A stretch of DNA of 61,841 nt. It comes from Gammaproteobacteria bacterium. GTDB taxonomy: Bacteria; Pseudomonadota; Gammaproteobacteria; Steroidobacterales; GCA-2729495. The notes under the pieces are model-generated. The model was not told where the DNA came from and made no database searches. It worked only from the letters and a program-made list of their open reading frames with translations. The stretch spans positions 1 through 61,841 of the forward strand of contig JASJBD010000012.1 in assembly GCA_030066665.1 (NCBI GenBank). The letters are read 5' to 3'. Position 1 is the first letter of the stretch. Every line of letters starts with the position of its first letter. The position numbers and the translations under genes are program-made. Of this stretch, positions 44,044-51,967 are shown piece by piece.

Positions 44044-44913
44044 GTGACAGGGAACATCGCGAGCAGGTCCGGCGCGACCAGCGTCGAACACCTCGTCCGG
44101 TTTCTTCAACAGCATCCGGGCCTGGTGGTGTTGACCGGCGCGGGTTGCAGCACTGCATCGGGCATTCCCGACTACCGCGATGAGAATGGCGACTGGAAGC
44201 ATCCGCGCCCAGTGCAGTTTGGTGATTTTGTCCAGGATGCCGCGGTACGACAGCGCTACTGGGCCAGGAGCGCCATTGGCTGGACGCGCATCTCGGCCGC
44301 GCGCCCGAATGCGGCCCATCGGGCGCTGGCACAGCTGGAGCAACACGGCCGGATTGTGACCCTGATCACACAGAACGTTGATGGATTACATCAGCGCGCC
44401 GGTTCACGACGGGTGATCGATCTCCATGGTCGCCTTGACCAGGTGCGCTGCCTGGGATGCAACACGGCGACGCCGCGAGAAGTCTTTCAGGCTGAACTGC
44501 GGTCCGCCAATCCACGGTGGTCTGCGCACGGCGCCATTGCCCCGGATGGCGACGTGCACCTGAGTGAGAAGGATTATCGGGGTTTCGAAGTGCCGGACTG
44601 CCGTCGGTGCGGCGGCACGCTCAAACCTGATGTCGTCTTCTTTGGTGAAAACGTGCCGCCGGATCGGGTCCGCGGTGCCATGCAAGCCCTGGCCGATGCC
44701 GATGGATTGCTGATCGTGGGTTCGTCCCTGATGGTGTTTTCCGGATTTCGCTTCGCGCGCGAGGCCCACAGCCGGGGGCTGCCCATAGCCGCGATCAACC
44801 AGGGACGCACCCGGGCGGACAATATGCTGGACCTGAAATTGCGCGCCGATTGCTGCGCCGCATTACCGCATCTGCTGAGGCAACTGCCACCGCCTCAGGC
44901 CGCCGAAGCGTGA
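44044..44913 (+). CDS. NAD-dependent deacylase, sirtuin family (CobB/Sir2)
   Basis: A 289-residue sirtuin. NAD-binding GAGCSTASGIPDYRDENG is at 32-49, QNVDGLHQRAG at 110-120, and the catalytic histidine H128 is in DLHGRLDQV. The zinc cysteines pair as C136/C139 (CLGC) and C186/C189 (CRRC), followed by LKPDVVFFGENVP. It removes acyl groups from lysines using NAD. GAGCS instead of the usual GAGIS is a small deviation. The start is GTG, 12 bases after the glutathione transferase stop. Confidence 0.92.
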   Translation: MTGNIASRSGATSVEHLVRFLQQHPGLVVLTGAGCSTASGIPDYRDENGDWKHPRPVQFGDFVQDAAVRQRYWARSAIGWTRISAARPNAAHRALAQLEQHGRIVTLITQNVDGLHQRAGSRRVIDLHGRLDQVRCLGCNTATPREVFQAELRSANPRWSAHGAIAPDGDVHLSEKDYRGFEVPDCRRCGGTLKPDVVFFGENVPPDRVRGAMQALADADGLLIVGSSLMVFSGFRFAREAHSRGLPIAAINQGRTRADNMLDLKLRADCCAALPHLLRQLPPPQAAEA

Positions 44914-44964
44914 CCCGGTGCAACGCGCCGACAGCTGAATTCTCCTAGCCTCGAATCTGCGGAC

Positions 44965-45987
44965 GTGGGCCCGCAGTGGCTGTGGCTGATGAGCGTTGTA
45001 ATCACATTACTGGTGACTTTCGCGGTCGCATTTCCCGCCGGCTGGCTGTTATGCCGCGCGTGGCTGGCGGCCAGTGCCAGCGGGACCGTGTCGCGCCGGC
45101 AGCACCACGACATGCTGCAGGCCCAGCGCAGCCGGTATCGCAAACGCGTGCAGCAAATTCACGCACTGGTAAAACACCACGAGTCATCACGCGACAAGGT
45201 CCGGGCGAAACTCGCCGACCAGAAACAACACCTCGACAAGATGACCGAGCAACTCGCGGAACGCGCAGAAGAGGTGGCGAATCTGCGTAATGCTCACGTT
45301 GCAGCCGAACAGCGGCGCGCACGCGCGGAGCAGAAGCTAGAGGAAGCCGAAAACACTATTACGGCCAGGGCCAACGACGGCACGGCGCAGGATTCCACCT
45401 TGCTGCGGATAGAGCGCGATGAATTGCTCGCTCGTGTGCAACGCCTCGAAGCGGAATCAGATGCCAACGCGAGGGCTGCCGAGGAACGCGACGCCGAAGC
45501 CGAGGCGACAGTGAAGGCGGAGCGTGGCGAACTTCGCGATCGATTGACGTCCAGCGAGCGCCGCGTGCGTGAACTGGAGAACCAGATTACGGAGCGCGAT
45601 CATCGGATCGAGGAACTGCGCGAAGAAGTCGAGTCCTGGAAACACCGCCTAGCACCTATGGCGCGGCAGCTGCAAAAGCACAAAGAGATCATTCGGCGCG
45701 GCGCCGACGCGGCAAAAAAACCGGAACCAGAAGAAGATCTGCCAAGAGACAATCTGCAGAAGATTCGCGGCATCGGGCCGGCGCTGGAACGGCGCCTGCG
45801 CGCCCAGGGCGTGCACAATTTTGCGCAGCTGGCGGCAATGTCGCCGGACGAGCTCGAGGGCCTCGCGGACCGCCTGGCCATCGCACCAACCTTGCCGGCG
45901 CGCGATGAGTGGGTCCGTCAGGCCGTCGAACTATCGTCTGCCCAGAACCCGGGCCACGCCGTCGCTGAAGGCGCATCGCCAAGCTGA
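44965..45987 (+). CDS. Membrane-anchored coiled-coil protein with C-terminal helix-hairpin-helix
   Basis: A 340-residue protein with one N-terminal membrane helix (about 5-30, WLWLMSVVITLLVTFAVAF). A long charged coiled coil follows (about 45-250, rich in EQLAERAEEV- and ELREEVESW-type heptads). The C-terminal domain DNLQKIRGIGPALERRLRAQ then VHNFAQLAAMSPDELEGLAD is a helix-hairpin-helix of the kind that binds DNA or acts as an assembly module. It could tether nucleic acid or protein to the inner membrane, but no function is known. The start is GTG; an ATG eight codons later is the alternative. Confidence 0.75.
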   Translation: MGPQWLWLMSVVITLLVTFAVAFPAGWLLCRAWLAASASGTVSRRQHHDMLQAQRSRYRKRVQQIHALVKHHESSRDKVRAKLADQKQHLDKMTEQLAERAEEVANLRNAHVAAEQRRARAEQKLEEAENTITARANDGTAQDSTLLRIERDELLARVQRLEAESDANARAAEERDAEAEATVKAERGELRDRLTSSERRVRELENQITERDHRIEELREEVESWKHRLAPMARQLQKHKEIIRRGADAAKKPEPEEDLPRDNLQKIRGIGPALERRLRAQGVHNFAQLAAMSPDELEGLADRLAIAPTLPARDEWVRQAVELSSAQNPGHAVAEGASPS

Positions 45988-46019
45988 CACAAGTATTGGC
46001 CGTGATTTGGCCGGCAGGT

Positions 46020-46817
46020 TCAGTCGTTACGGCGGAACGTGATGCCGGTGATGACATTGTCCGCAAACTGCGCTTCGTTCGCCGGCGGTTCCACTGACTT
46101 ATCTTTTGGCAGCAGCAGGTCGCGGGCCGTCAGCGGCGTTTCCAGCCGCAATGCGAGCCAGTCCACCAATGGCGACCATTGCTGCAAGTCTTTTCTGACA
46201 CGAGAGTGCGGCAACTCATGGACGCTCAAGCCGTGGTCAGAGGCAAACACATAGTTCTGCGTGTCGCGAAGCTGGCCAACGCACTGGATTGACAGTCGAT
46301 TGAGAAACTTCATCAGCTTGCGATAGCTGATCGTATTCTCCCGGAACCGGTTCGCGACGACGCCGAGGCGACCCATGCGCCGACTGACTTTGGCGACCAA
46401 CAGCAGATCGGCGATCAGCCGGGTGGCGGCATGGATATCGATGTCCGATGGCAGCACCGGCATCAACAGCGCGTGAGTGCCGCGGGTGAAATTCGCGAGT
46501 TCGTGCACCGGCAACGCGGCGGGCGTATCGACCACCAGGTAACGAATCTCGGCGGGGACCCGCAGCTGATAGCTGCGAGTTACGGACGGGTCCTTCTCGA
46601 ATGCCGACACACCGTGCACCGGCGCGGCAGTCGCCGGGCGTTTCTGGAGCCAGCGGGTCGATGACCCCTGCGGATCGAAATCCATGAGCGCGACCGGCTG
46701 GCCGCGCGACGCGAGCAACCCGGCGAGATTAGTGGCCAGGGTGGACTTGCCGGCCCCGCCCTTCGAATTCAGCACGACTATCTTCTTGAGATTCGGGTGG
46801 GCGGGAATATTCAGCAT
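46020..46817 (-). CDS. ParA/Soj-family ATPase (orphan)
   Basis: A 265-residue P-loop ATPase. KKIVVLNSKGGAGKSTLATN is the deviant Walker A of the ParA/MinD superfamily, followed by VALMDFDPQGSSTRWL and VVDTPAALP. The C-terminal part is longer and basic (KDLQQWSPLVDWLA), as in orphan ParA proteins that position cell components. No parB gene or parS-like repeats are nearby, so it is not a plasmid partition system. It converges with the coiled-coil gene and diverges from the cytochrome lipoprotein across 159 bases that contain a CRP-type site. Confidence 0.88.
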   Translation of the reverse strand: MLNIPAHPNLKKIVVLNSKGGAGKSTLATNLAGLLASRGQPVALMDFDPQGSSTRWLQKRPATAAPVHGVSAFEKDPSVTRSYQLRVPAEIRYLVVDTPAALPVHELANFTRGTHALLMPVLPSDIDIHAATRLIADLLLVAKVSRRMGRLGVVANRFRENTISYRKLMKFLNRLSIQCVGQLRDTQNYVFASDHGLSVHELPHSRVRKDLQQWSPLVDWLALRLETPLTARDLLLPKDKSVEPPANEAQFADNVITGITFRRND

Positions 46818-46883
46818 CAGTCCGTTGCGCTGGTTACCAAGGGTCTAATCCAGTCTAAAATATGTTAAATATCAGACCAGAAG

Positions 46884-46899
46884 TGTGAGGCCTGTCACA
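46884..46899. promoter_or_regulatory. Perfect CRP/Vfr-type binding site
   Basis: TGTGA (46884-46888), six bases, TCACA (46895-46899) is an exact match to the CRP core consensus. It is in the divergent spacer between the ParA and cytochrome genes. On the minus strand TATTTT at 46862-46857 would place a start near 46850, which puts the site at about -41.5, the class II activation position. On the plus strand GATAAT at 46901 is directly next to it, where binding would more likely block transcription. Confidence 0.6.
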
Positions 46900-46976
46900 A
46901 GATAATGCCATGTTGGCGGCGCCACGCAAAAACCCGCCGTCACCGGTGCATTCCTCACGAAAATGGGAGCCACGTA

Positions 46977-47294
46977 ATGCCTAGTAAACGCTCATCCAGG
47001 TCCCTGTTGCCGCTGCTTGCCATCGGTATTGCCGCACTTGCGGCGTGCGCACAGGAATCCGCGCCGCCGGTTTCAGGCGGACTATCGGGAGAGGACCTGT
47101 TCGAGGAAAACTGCAGTGCTTGCCACGGCAAGGGCATGGGTCCGCCGATAGAGCATCTGCGCTCGCTCAGCAATGAGGAAATTCGAGCGGGGATCATCAA
47201 TCACCCGACAGCCGGCCAGATCAGGGAACGTCTGCAGGCCGATCGCGTCGACAAGCTGATCAATTTCCTCGATAGCGAAGAAAGCTCCAAGTAA
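46977..47294 (+). CDS. Monoheme cytochrome c lipoprotein
   Basis: A 105-residue protein. The signal peptide ends with the lipobox LAAC (C24), so it should be a lipoprotein. The heme site CSACH is at 46-50, and the small class I cytochrome fold continues with HGKGMGPPIEHLRSLSNEEI and a short C-terminal helix. Two methionines or one near GMGPP may serve as distal ligand. It would shuttle electrons at the membrane face in the periplasm. The ATG at 46977 has GGGAG 8 bases ahead. Its stop abuts the stop of the convergent PNPOx-like gene with no gap. Confidence 0.85.
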   Translation: MPSKRSSRSLLPLLAIGIAALAACAQESAPPVSGGLSGEDLFEENCSACHGKGMGPPIEHLRSLSNEEIRAGIINHPTAGQIRERLQADRVDKLINFLDSEESSK

Positions 47295-47891
47295 CTAATC
47301 GGGCCCCTGCTCCTCGCGGGGCCCGACATAGGCCGCGGATTCCTCCGCCGTCAGCCCCGGCAGCCCGTCGATGCTCTTGCCGTTCATCTCCGCGAAATGG
47401 GCACGCACATAATCGACTCCGTTGCGCCGAATGTATCCGGTGGATTCTTTCCGTTGCGCACGAAAGTCATAGAGCGGTACGCCGAAACCACAGGAATCGG
47501 ACACGCGGGTCACGTCGATCCTGATGATCGAGCGAATTCCCACGTGCGTGCGATCGAACTGCGCAACCAGTTCATCGAATTCCGCATTGCCAGGCAACAC
47601 GACCGAACCCCGACCATGGAACCGATAGATCTTTGCCGGTCCGCGAAATGCACACATCATGACCACGATCCGGCCGTTCTCGCGCAGATGCGCAATTGTC
47701 TCGATACCGCTGCCGCCGGAATCCAGGAAGGCAAGCGTATCCTCGTCGAGCACGCGCAGCGTATCCATGCCTTTTGGCGAGAGATTGACTGAGCCTTCCG
47801 CCGCCATCGGCGCGGTCGCGACGAAAAACATTTCCTGTTTCTCGATCCATTTCCGGATACGCGGATTAATCGATTCGTAGGACTTGCCCAT
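47295..47891 (-). CDS. Pyridoxamine 5'-phosphate oxidase-like flavoprotein
   Basis: A 198-residue split-barrel protein. IEKQEMFFVATAPMAAEGSV and NLSPKGMDTLRVLDEDTLAF are typical of the PNPOx-like FMN-binding family, and the tail HVGIRSIIRIDVTRVSDSCGFGVPLYDF is found in many uncharacterised members. These proteins reduce or bind small molecules with FMN or F420; a true vitamin B6 role is not implied. The ATG at 47891 was preferred to a start that would run into the tRNA gene. Confidence 0.82.
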   Translation of the reverse strand: MGKSYESINPRIRKWIEKQEMFFVATAPMAAEGSVNLSPKGMDTLRVLDEDTLAFLDSGGSGIETIAHLRENGRIVVMMCAFRGPAKIYRFHGRGSVVLPGNAEFDELVAQFDRTHVGIRSIIRIDVTRVSDSCGFGVPLYDFRAQRKESTGYIRRNGVDYVRAHFAEMNGKSIDGLPGLTAEESAAYVGPREEQGPD

Positions 47892-47909
47892 GAGCTGATC
47901 CTGAATTGG

Positions 47910-47986
47910 TGGCGCGCCCGGCAGGACTCGAACCTGCAACCCTCGGGTTCGAAGCCCGATACTCTATCCAGTTGAGCTACGGGCGC
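47910..47986 (-). tRNA. tRNA-Arg (anticodon TCG)
   Basis: The 77-base minus-strand sequence folds as a full cloverleaf. The acceptor arms are GCGCCCG and CGGGCGC. The D-arm pairs GCTC with GAGT (one wobble), the anticodon arm is TCGGG with CCCGA, and the T-arm is GCAGG-TTCGAGT-CCTGC. The anticodon loop CTTCGAA gives anticodon TCG, which reads the CGA arginine codon. A discriminator G is followed by encoded CCA at the 3' end (47912-47910). It lies between the PNPOx-like gene and the EF-G-like gene. Confidence 0.95.
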
Positions 47987-48013
47987 GACGTTACAGAGTT
48001 AAGGTCACTGTCC

Positions 48014-50068
48014 CTAATCTGAGCCGGAGTGCGTGCTCTCCAGTCGTTTCTGGATATCCGGGGGCACGCGTGAATAGTGATCGAAGGACATGGTGAAGCT
48101 ACCTTCGCCACCTGTCAGTGACTTCAGCGTGGTCTGGTAGTCGTCCAGCTCGGCCACCGGCACCTGCGCGGAAATGCGTACCCGGTTGCCCGGCAGGCTG
48201 TCATTGCCCTCGATGCGGCCCCGAATGCCGGCCAGGTGGCCGGTGATGTCGCCAACATAATCGCCGGCCACGGTAACTTCGATGTGCGCAATCGGCTCGA
48301 GCACCTGCGGCGACGCTTTCCCGATAGCATCCAGGAAGGCTTTCCGGCCCGCGGCGACGAACGCTACCTCCTTCGAATCGACGGAGTGATGTTTCCCGTC
48401 GTACACCGTGACCTTGACGTCCTGCAGCGGGAATCCGGCTACGGCACCGTCCTGCAAGACCTGCCGCACGCCTTTCTCCACCGCCGGAATGAACTGCGAT
48501 GGAATCGAACCGCCCACGACCTTGTTGGCGAACTCGAAACCCGCGTCGCGCGGCAGCGGCTCGATGCGCAGGTAGACCTCGCCAAACTGGCCCGCACCAC
48601 CGGTCTGTTTTTTGTGCCGATGGTGGCCTTCGGCCGGCTTCGTGACCGTCTCGCGGTAGGCGATTTGCGGCGGGTGCGTCTCCACTTCCAGATTGAACTC
48701 GTCACGCATGCGCTCGAGAATCAGGCGCAGATGCAGCTCACCCATGCCCCGCAACACTGTCTCATTGGCCTGCGCATTAAATTCGATCCGCAGGCTCGGA
48801 TCTTCGGCAACCAATTTGTGCAGCGAATCTGAAAGTTTTTTCTCATCGCCACGCCGAGTCAGTTCGATCGCCACGCCGTGCATCGGCTCGGGTAGCGCCA
48901 CCGACTTCAGGTGGTACTGGTCCTCGTCGTGACTCGAATGCAGCACCGCGTCGAAATGCAGCTCGTCCACTTTCGCCACGGCGCAGATATCGCCCGGCAC
49001 CGCCGACGCAATTTCCTGGGTTTCACCGCCCTGCAGCCGATACAAGTGCGCGGCCTTGAACCCCTTGCGTCGCTCGCCAATGAACACCTGGTCACCGGCA
49101 CGGATCGTGCCCTCGTGCACGCGGAACACACCAATCTTGCCGATGTAGGGATCGACGTTGACTTTGAAAACGTGGCCGATGAAATGGTCGTCCGGATTCG
49201 CGGTGACCTCGACCGGCTTGGCGTCCTCCCCGTCGCCCTTCAGGAACTGCGGCGGGTTGGCTTCCAGCGGGCTCGGCATCAGCTTGGCGAAGATGTTCAG
49301 CAGCTGATTGAGACCGGAGCCGGTCTCGGCGGAGACGAAACACACCGGGATCAGATGGCCGCGACGCAACGCGCGCTCAAACGGATCGTGCAATTGTTCG
49401 GGGCTCAGTTCATCGCCCTGTTCCAGGTACAGCTCCATCAGTTCCTCGTCGAGCTCCACGACCTGGTCCACGATTTCCGTGTGCGCAGTCTCGACCGAGG
49501 AAAAATCGGGTGTCGAGTCGGACAGTTCAAAGAAACAGTCGGCGACGCTGGCAGCACCATCCGCCGGCAGATTCAACGGCAGGCATTCCTTGCCAAAGGT
49601 CTCGCGGACGTCCGCGAGAATCGCCTGCAAGTCGACATCGGCCGCATCGATGTGATTGACAATCACCATGCGACACATGCGTTGCTCATGGGCGAATCGC
49701 ATGATCCGGCGGGATACCAGCTCGACGCCCGCCTGCGCGTTGATGACCACGGCCGCGGTTTCCACGCCCGGCAGCACGCTGATCGCCCGGCCGATGAAGT
49801 CCGGGTATCCGGGCGTATCGAGAAGATTCATGAAGACGCCATCGTGCTCCAGATGGCAAACAGAAGTTTCGAGCGAGTGTTTCAGTCGCTGCTCGGGGTC
49901 GGTGTAATCGGAAATCGTGTTGCCGCGGTCGACGCTACCGGCCGCACGGATGGCACCGGTTCGAGCCAGGAGTTGTTCCAGTATGGTGGTTTTGCCGGAG
50001 CCGGCATGCCCAACAAGGGCGATGTTTCTAACGTGTGCGGTGTCGTGAAGTCTGGCAGGCGCCGTCAC
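48014..50068 (-). CDS. fusA2: Elongation factor G-like GTPase (EF-G2 type)
   Basis: A 684-residue translational GTPase of the EF-G2 group. The G1 motif is GHAGSGKT (20-27), G2 is in DYTDPEQRLKHSLETS, and G3 is DTPG (84-87). The G4 position reads NHID (138-141) where canonical factors have NKxD. Domains II-V follow, with GHVFKVNVDPYIGKIGVFRV as domain II and GGSIPSQFIPAVEKGVRQVL in domain IV. EF-G2 proteins bind the ribosome but are often secondary copies with unclear function. The start is GTG preceded by a purine-rich GAGGGGG. An inverted repeat lies in the leader. Confidence 0.88.
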   Translation of the reverse strand: MTAPARLHDTAHVRNIALVGHAGSGKTTILEQLLARTGAIRAAGSVDRGNTISDYTDPEQRLKHSLETSVCHLEHDGVFMNLLDTPGYPDFIGRAISVLPGVETAAVVINAQAGVELVSRRIMRFAHEQRMCRMVIVNHIDAADVDLQAILADVRETFGKECLPLNLPADGAASVADCFFELSDSTPDFSSVETAHTEIVDQVVELDEELMELYLEQGDELSPEQLHDPFERALRRGHLIPVCFVSAETGSGLNQLLNIFAKLMPSPLEANPPQFLKGDGEDAKPVEVTANPDDHFIGHVFKVNVDPYIGKIGVFRVHEGTIRAGDQVFIGERRKGFKAAHLYRLQGGETQEIASAVPGDICAVAKVDELHFDAVLHSSHDEDQYHLKSVALPEPMHGVAIELTRRGDEKKLSDSLHKLVAEDPSLRIEFNAQANETVLRGMGELHLRLILERMRDEFNLEVETHPPQIAYRETVTKPAEGHHRHKKQTGGAGQFGEVYLRIEPLPRDAGFEFANKVVGGSIPSQFIPAVEKGVRQVLQDGAVAGFPLQDVKVTVYDGKHHSVDSKEVAFVAAGRKAFLDAIGKASPQVLEPIAHIEVTVAGDYVGDITGHLAGIRGRIEGNDSLPGNRVRISAQVPVAELDDYQTTLKSLTGGEGSFTMSFDHYSRVPPDIQKRLESTHSGSD

Positions 50069-50101
50069 GGTTACCCCCTCTTCTCAAAGTTATGGCGGGG
50101 A

Positions 50102-50116
50102 AGGCCCGACGGGCCT
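50102..50116. repeat. Short inverted repeat in the fusA2 leader region
   Basis: AGGCCC (50102-50107), GAC, GGGCCT (50111-50116) is a perfect 6-base inverted repeat in the 108-base spacer between the divergent fusA2 and carboxymuconolactone-decarboxylase-like genes. It could be a leader hairpin or a binding site; no T-tract follows it. Confidence 0.35.
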
Positions 50117-50176
50117 CCATGCGGTTCCCCCCCAATATAACACTTGGCTAGCGAGCCGGCGCGGTAACATAAGTCC

Positions 50177-50731
50177 ATGGCAGACAATAAGAAACCAAGA
50201 ATCCCGCCATTACGCGAGGACGAGTGGAGTAACGATCAGCGACAGCTGTTGGAATACGCATACCGGCAGGGCGGCTTTTATAACGTAATCGGCACGCTCG
50301 CCCGGCACCCGGAGGCCTCAGGTCGCCTCGGGCAAATGGGCGCACATGTGCTCGGGCCGACTTCGACGTTGCCGCCGCGCGACCGGGAGCTGCTGATCCT
50401 AAGAACCGCCTGGCTATGTCAGGCCGAATACGAATGGGCACAGCATGTCCAAATCGCGCGCAAAGCCGGCGTCAGCAACGCGGATGTCGAGCGCTGCCGC
50501 GAAGACCCGGAGGCCGCCGGGTGGAACCCCTTTGATGCTGCGCTGATTCACGCCGCGGACGAGTTGCACGCCCAGCAGTGCATCAGCGACGCGACCTGGA
50601 CCGAGCTGGCCGGGCGTTACGACACGCTTCAACTCATGGATGTGGTGTTCGCCGTCGGTCAGTACACCCTGATCGCCATGGCGCTGAAGACCTTTCAGAC
50701 GCCCCTCGACGACGGCCTGGCAGGTTTCTGA
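50177..50731 (+). CDS. Carboxymuconolactone decarboxylase/AhpD-like protein
   Basis: A 184-residue helical protein. GPTSTLPPRDRELLILRTAW and CQAEYEWAQHVQIARKAGVS is the CMD-family core; EYEWAQH carries the conserved Glu and His. The AhpD-type CxxC pair is absent, so a peroxide-reducing AhpD function is not supported. Many such proteins act as gamma-carboxymuconolactone decarboxylase relatives of unknown substrate. It has its own promoter region with TATAAC about 30 bases ahead of the ATG. A terminator-like hairpin is found about 150 bases downstream. Confidence 0.82.
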   Translation: MADNKKPRIPPLREDEWSNDQRQLLEYAYRQGGFYNVIGTLARHPEASGRLGQMGAHVLGPTSTLPPRDRELLILRTAWLCQAEYEWAQHVQIARKAGVSNADVERCREDPEAAGWNPFDAALIHAADELHAQQCISDATWTELAGRYDTLQLMDVVFAVGQYTLIAMALKTFQTPLDDGLAGF

Positions 50732-50880
50732 GACTGTCAAATAAATTTCAACGAAGCATCACGGCACTGCAATGCGCGCGGCCTAGATTACGCGCATGGG
50801 CCGTCGACGGAGCCCCTCCGAACAGCGAACCCTTGACCGCTGCCAGCCCGTTGCCCGGCCCCCAAACACAGGACGGTATT

Positions 50881-50912
50881 GACCCCGCGCCGCCGGCCCG
50901 GGGTCTTTTTTT
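50881..50912 (+). terminator. Rho-independent terminator
   Basis: GACCCCG (50881-50887) pairs with CGGGGTC (50899-50905), closing a GC-rich loop, and seven T residues follow (50906-50912). It ends plus-strand transcripts 150-180 bases beyond the carboxymuconolactone-decarboxylase-like gene. The 150 bases before it hold no protein gene, so it may also end a small RNA. Confidence 0.8.
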
Positions 50913-50917
50913 GCCAA

Positions 50918-51889
50918 TCAGAACGCCAGGAGCACAGAGCCCCAGGCAAAGCCGCCACCGAAGCCTTCCAGGATGATCTTGTGGCCGCGCTGAATGCGAC
51001 CATCGCGCACGGCCTCATCCAGCGCCAGCGGAATCGACGCGGCCGAGGTATTGCCATGCCGATCGACGGTCACGACGACCTGGTCCATGCCAAGCCCGAG
51101 CTTTTTCGCCGTGGCCCGGATGATGCGGATATTGGCCTGGTGAGGCACGAGCCAGTCAATATCTTCCTTGCCGTAACCGCTCTGTTCCAGCGTTTCGACC
51201 ACGATATCGCCGAGCGCCTTCACGGCCCATTTGAATACTTCGCTGCCCTGCATGCGGGTATAAGCCTCGCCCTCCAGGATCTGCGCGTAGTTCGCCGACA
51301 CGCCGGCCGGCACGTTCAATAACTCGTGGTATTTGCCGTCCGCATGCAGGTGAGTCGCGATGATCCCGGGCTCGTTCGCCGCCTGGAGAACCACCGCACC
51401 GGCACCGTCGCCGAACAAGATGCAGGTATTGCGATCGTCCCAGTCGATGATGCGCGTGAAAGTCTCGGCACCGACCACCAGCGCGCATTGCGCCCCATCG
51501 GTATGGAAATAGCGGTTGGCAACATCGATCGCGTAAACAAATCCCGCGCAAGCTGCCTGCACGTCAAAGGCAGCGCCGCCGTTGTGAATACCAAGGCGAT
51601 TCTGCAACAAACACCCGACACTGGGAAATACCTGGTCCGGTGTGGTAGTTGCAACCACGATCAGGTCGATGTCCGACGGCCCAACGCCAGCCATTGCCAA
51701 TGCCTGCCGCGCGGCTTTCTCCGCAAGCTCGCTGGTGACTTCATCATCGGCGGCGACACGCCGCTCGCGAATGCCGGTGCGTGACACGATCCATTCATCG
51801 GTCGTGTCGACCATCTTTTCGAGCTCGGCGTTGGTCAGGACCCTGCCTGGCAGGTAGCTTCCCGTTCCGGCGATTCTGGCATAGGCCAC
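50918..51889 (-). CDS. fabH: Beta-ketoacyl-ACP synthase III
   Basis: A 323-residue KAS III. The catalytic triad is Cys114 in QAACAGF, His250 in PHQANIRI and Asn280 in [20 protein letters not shown] and the dimer segment [19 protein letters not shown] also match FabH. It condenses acetyl-CoA with malonyl-ACP to begin fatty acid synthesis. It stands apart from other fab genes here. The start is GTG. The stop is 6 bases from the end of the plus-strand terminator. Confidence 0.92.
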   Translation of the reverse strand: MAYARIAGTGSYLPGRVLTNAELEKMVDTTDEWIVSRTGIRERRVAADDEVTSELAEKAARQALAMAGVGPSDIDLIVVATTTPDQVFPSVGCLLQNRLGIHNGGAAFDVQAACAGFVYAIDVANRYFHTDGAQCALVVGAETFTRIIDWDDRNTCILFGDGAGAVVLQAANEPGIIATHLHADGKYHELLNVPAGVSANYAQILEGEAYTRMQGSEVFKWAVKALGDIVVETLEQSGYGKEDIDWLVPHQANIRIIRATAKKLGLGMDQVVVTVDRHGNTSAASIPLALDEAVRDGRIQRGHKIILEGFGGGFAWGSVLLAF

Positions 51890-51894
51890 TGTCC

Positions 51895-51933
51895 CGAACC
51901 CCGCTGCGCCGACAAACAGCGCCGTGGGGTTCG
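51895..51933. repeat. Inverted repeat between glcB and fabH
   Basis: CGAACCCC (51895-51902) and GGGGTTCG (51926-51933) are perfect 8-base arms; an inner GCTG/CAGC pair would extend the stem. No T-tract follows, so it may act as an RNA-end barrier for glcB or as a protein site ahead of fabH. Confidence 0.45.
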
Positions 51934-51967
51934 AGACTAGAGTGTCAGAACCTCAGTGTCGAGCGAC

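Noticed and set aside
46020..46817. ParA gene as part of a plasmid or chromosome partition locus
   Set aside because: No parB gene and no parS-like repeats are nearby; it is treated as an orphan ParA.
48911..50140. A 409-codon plus-strand open frame opposite the EF-G-like gene
   Set aside because: Antisense to a confirmed GTPase gene, with no family similarity visible.
50177..50731. AhpD alkylhydroperoxidase assignment
   Set aside because: The CxxC active-site pair needed for AhpD activity is absent.
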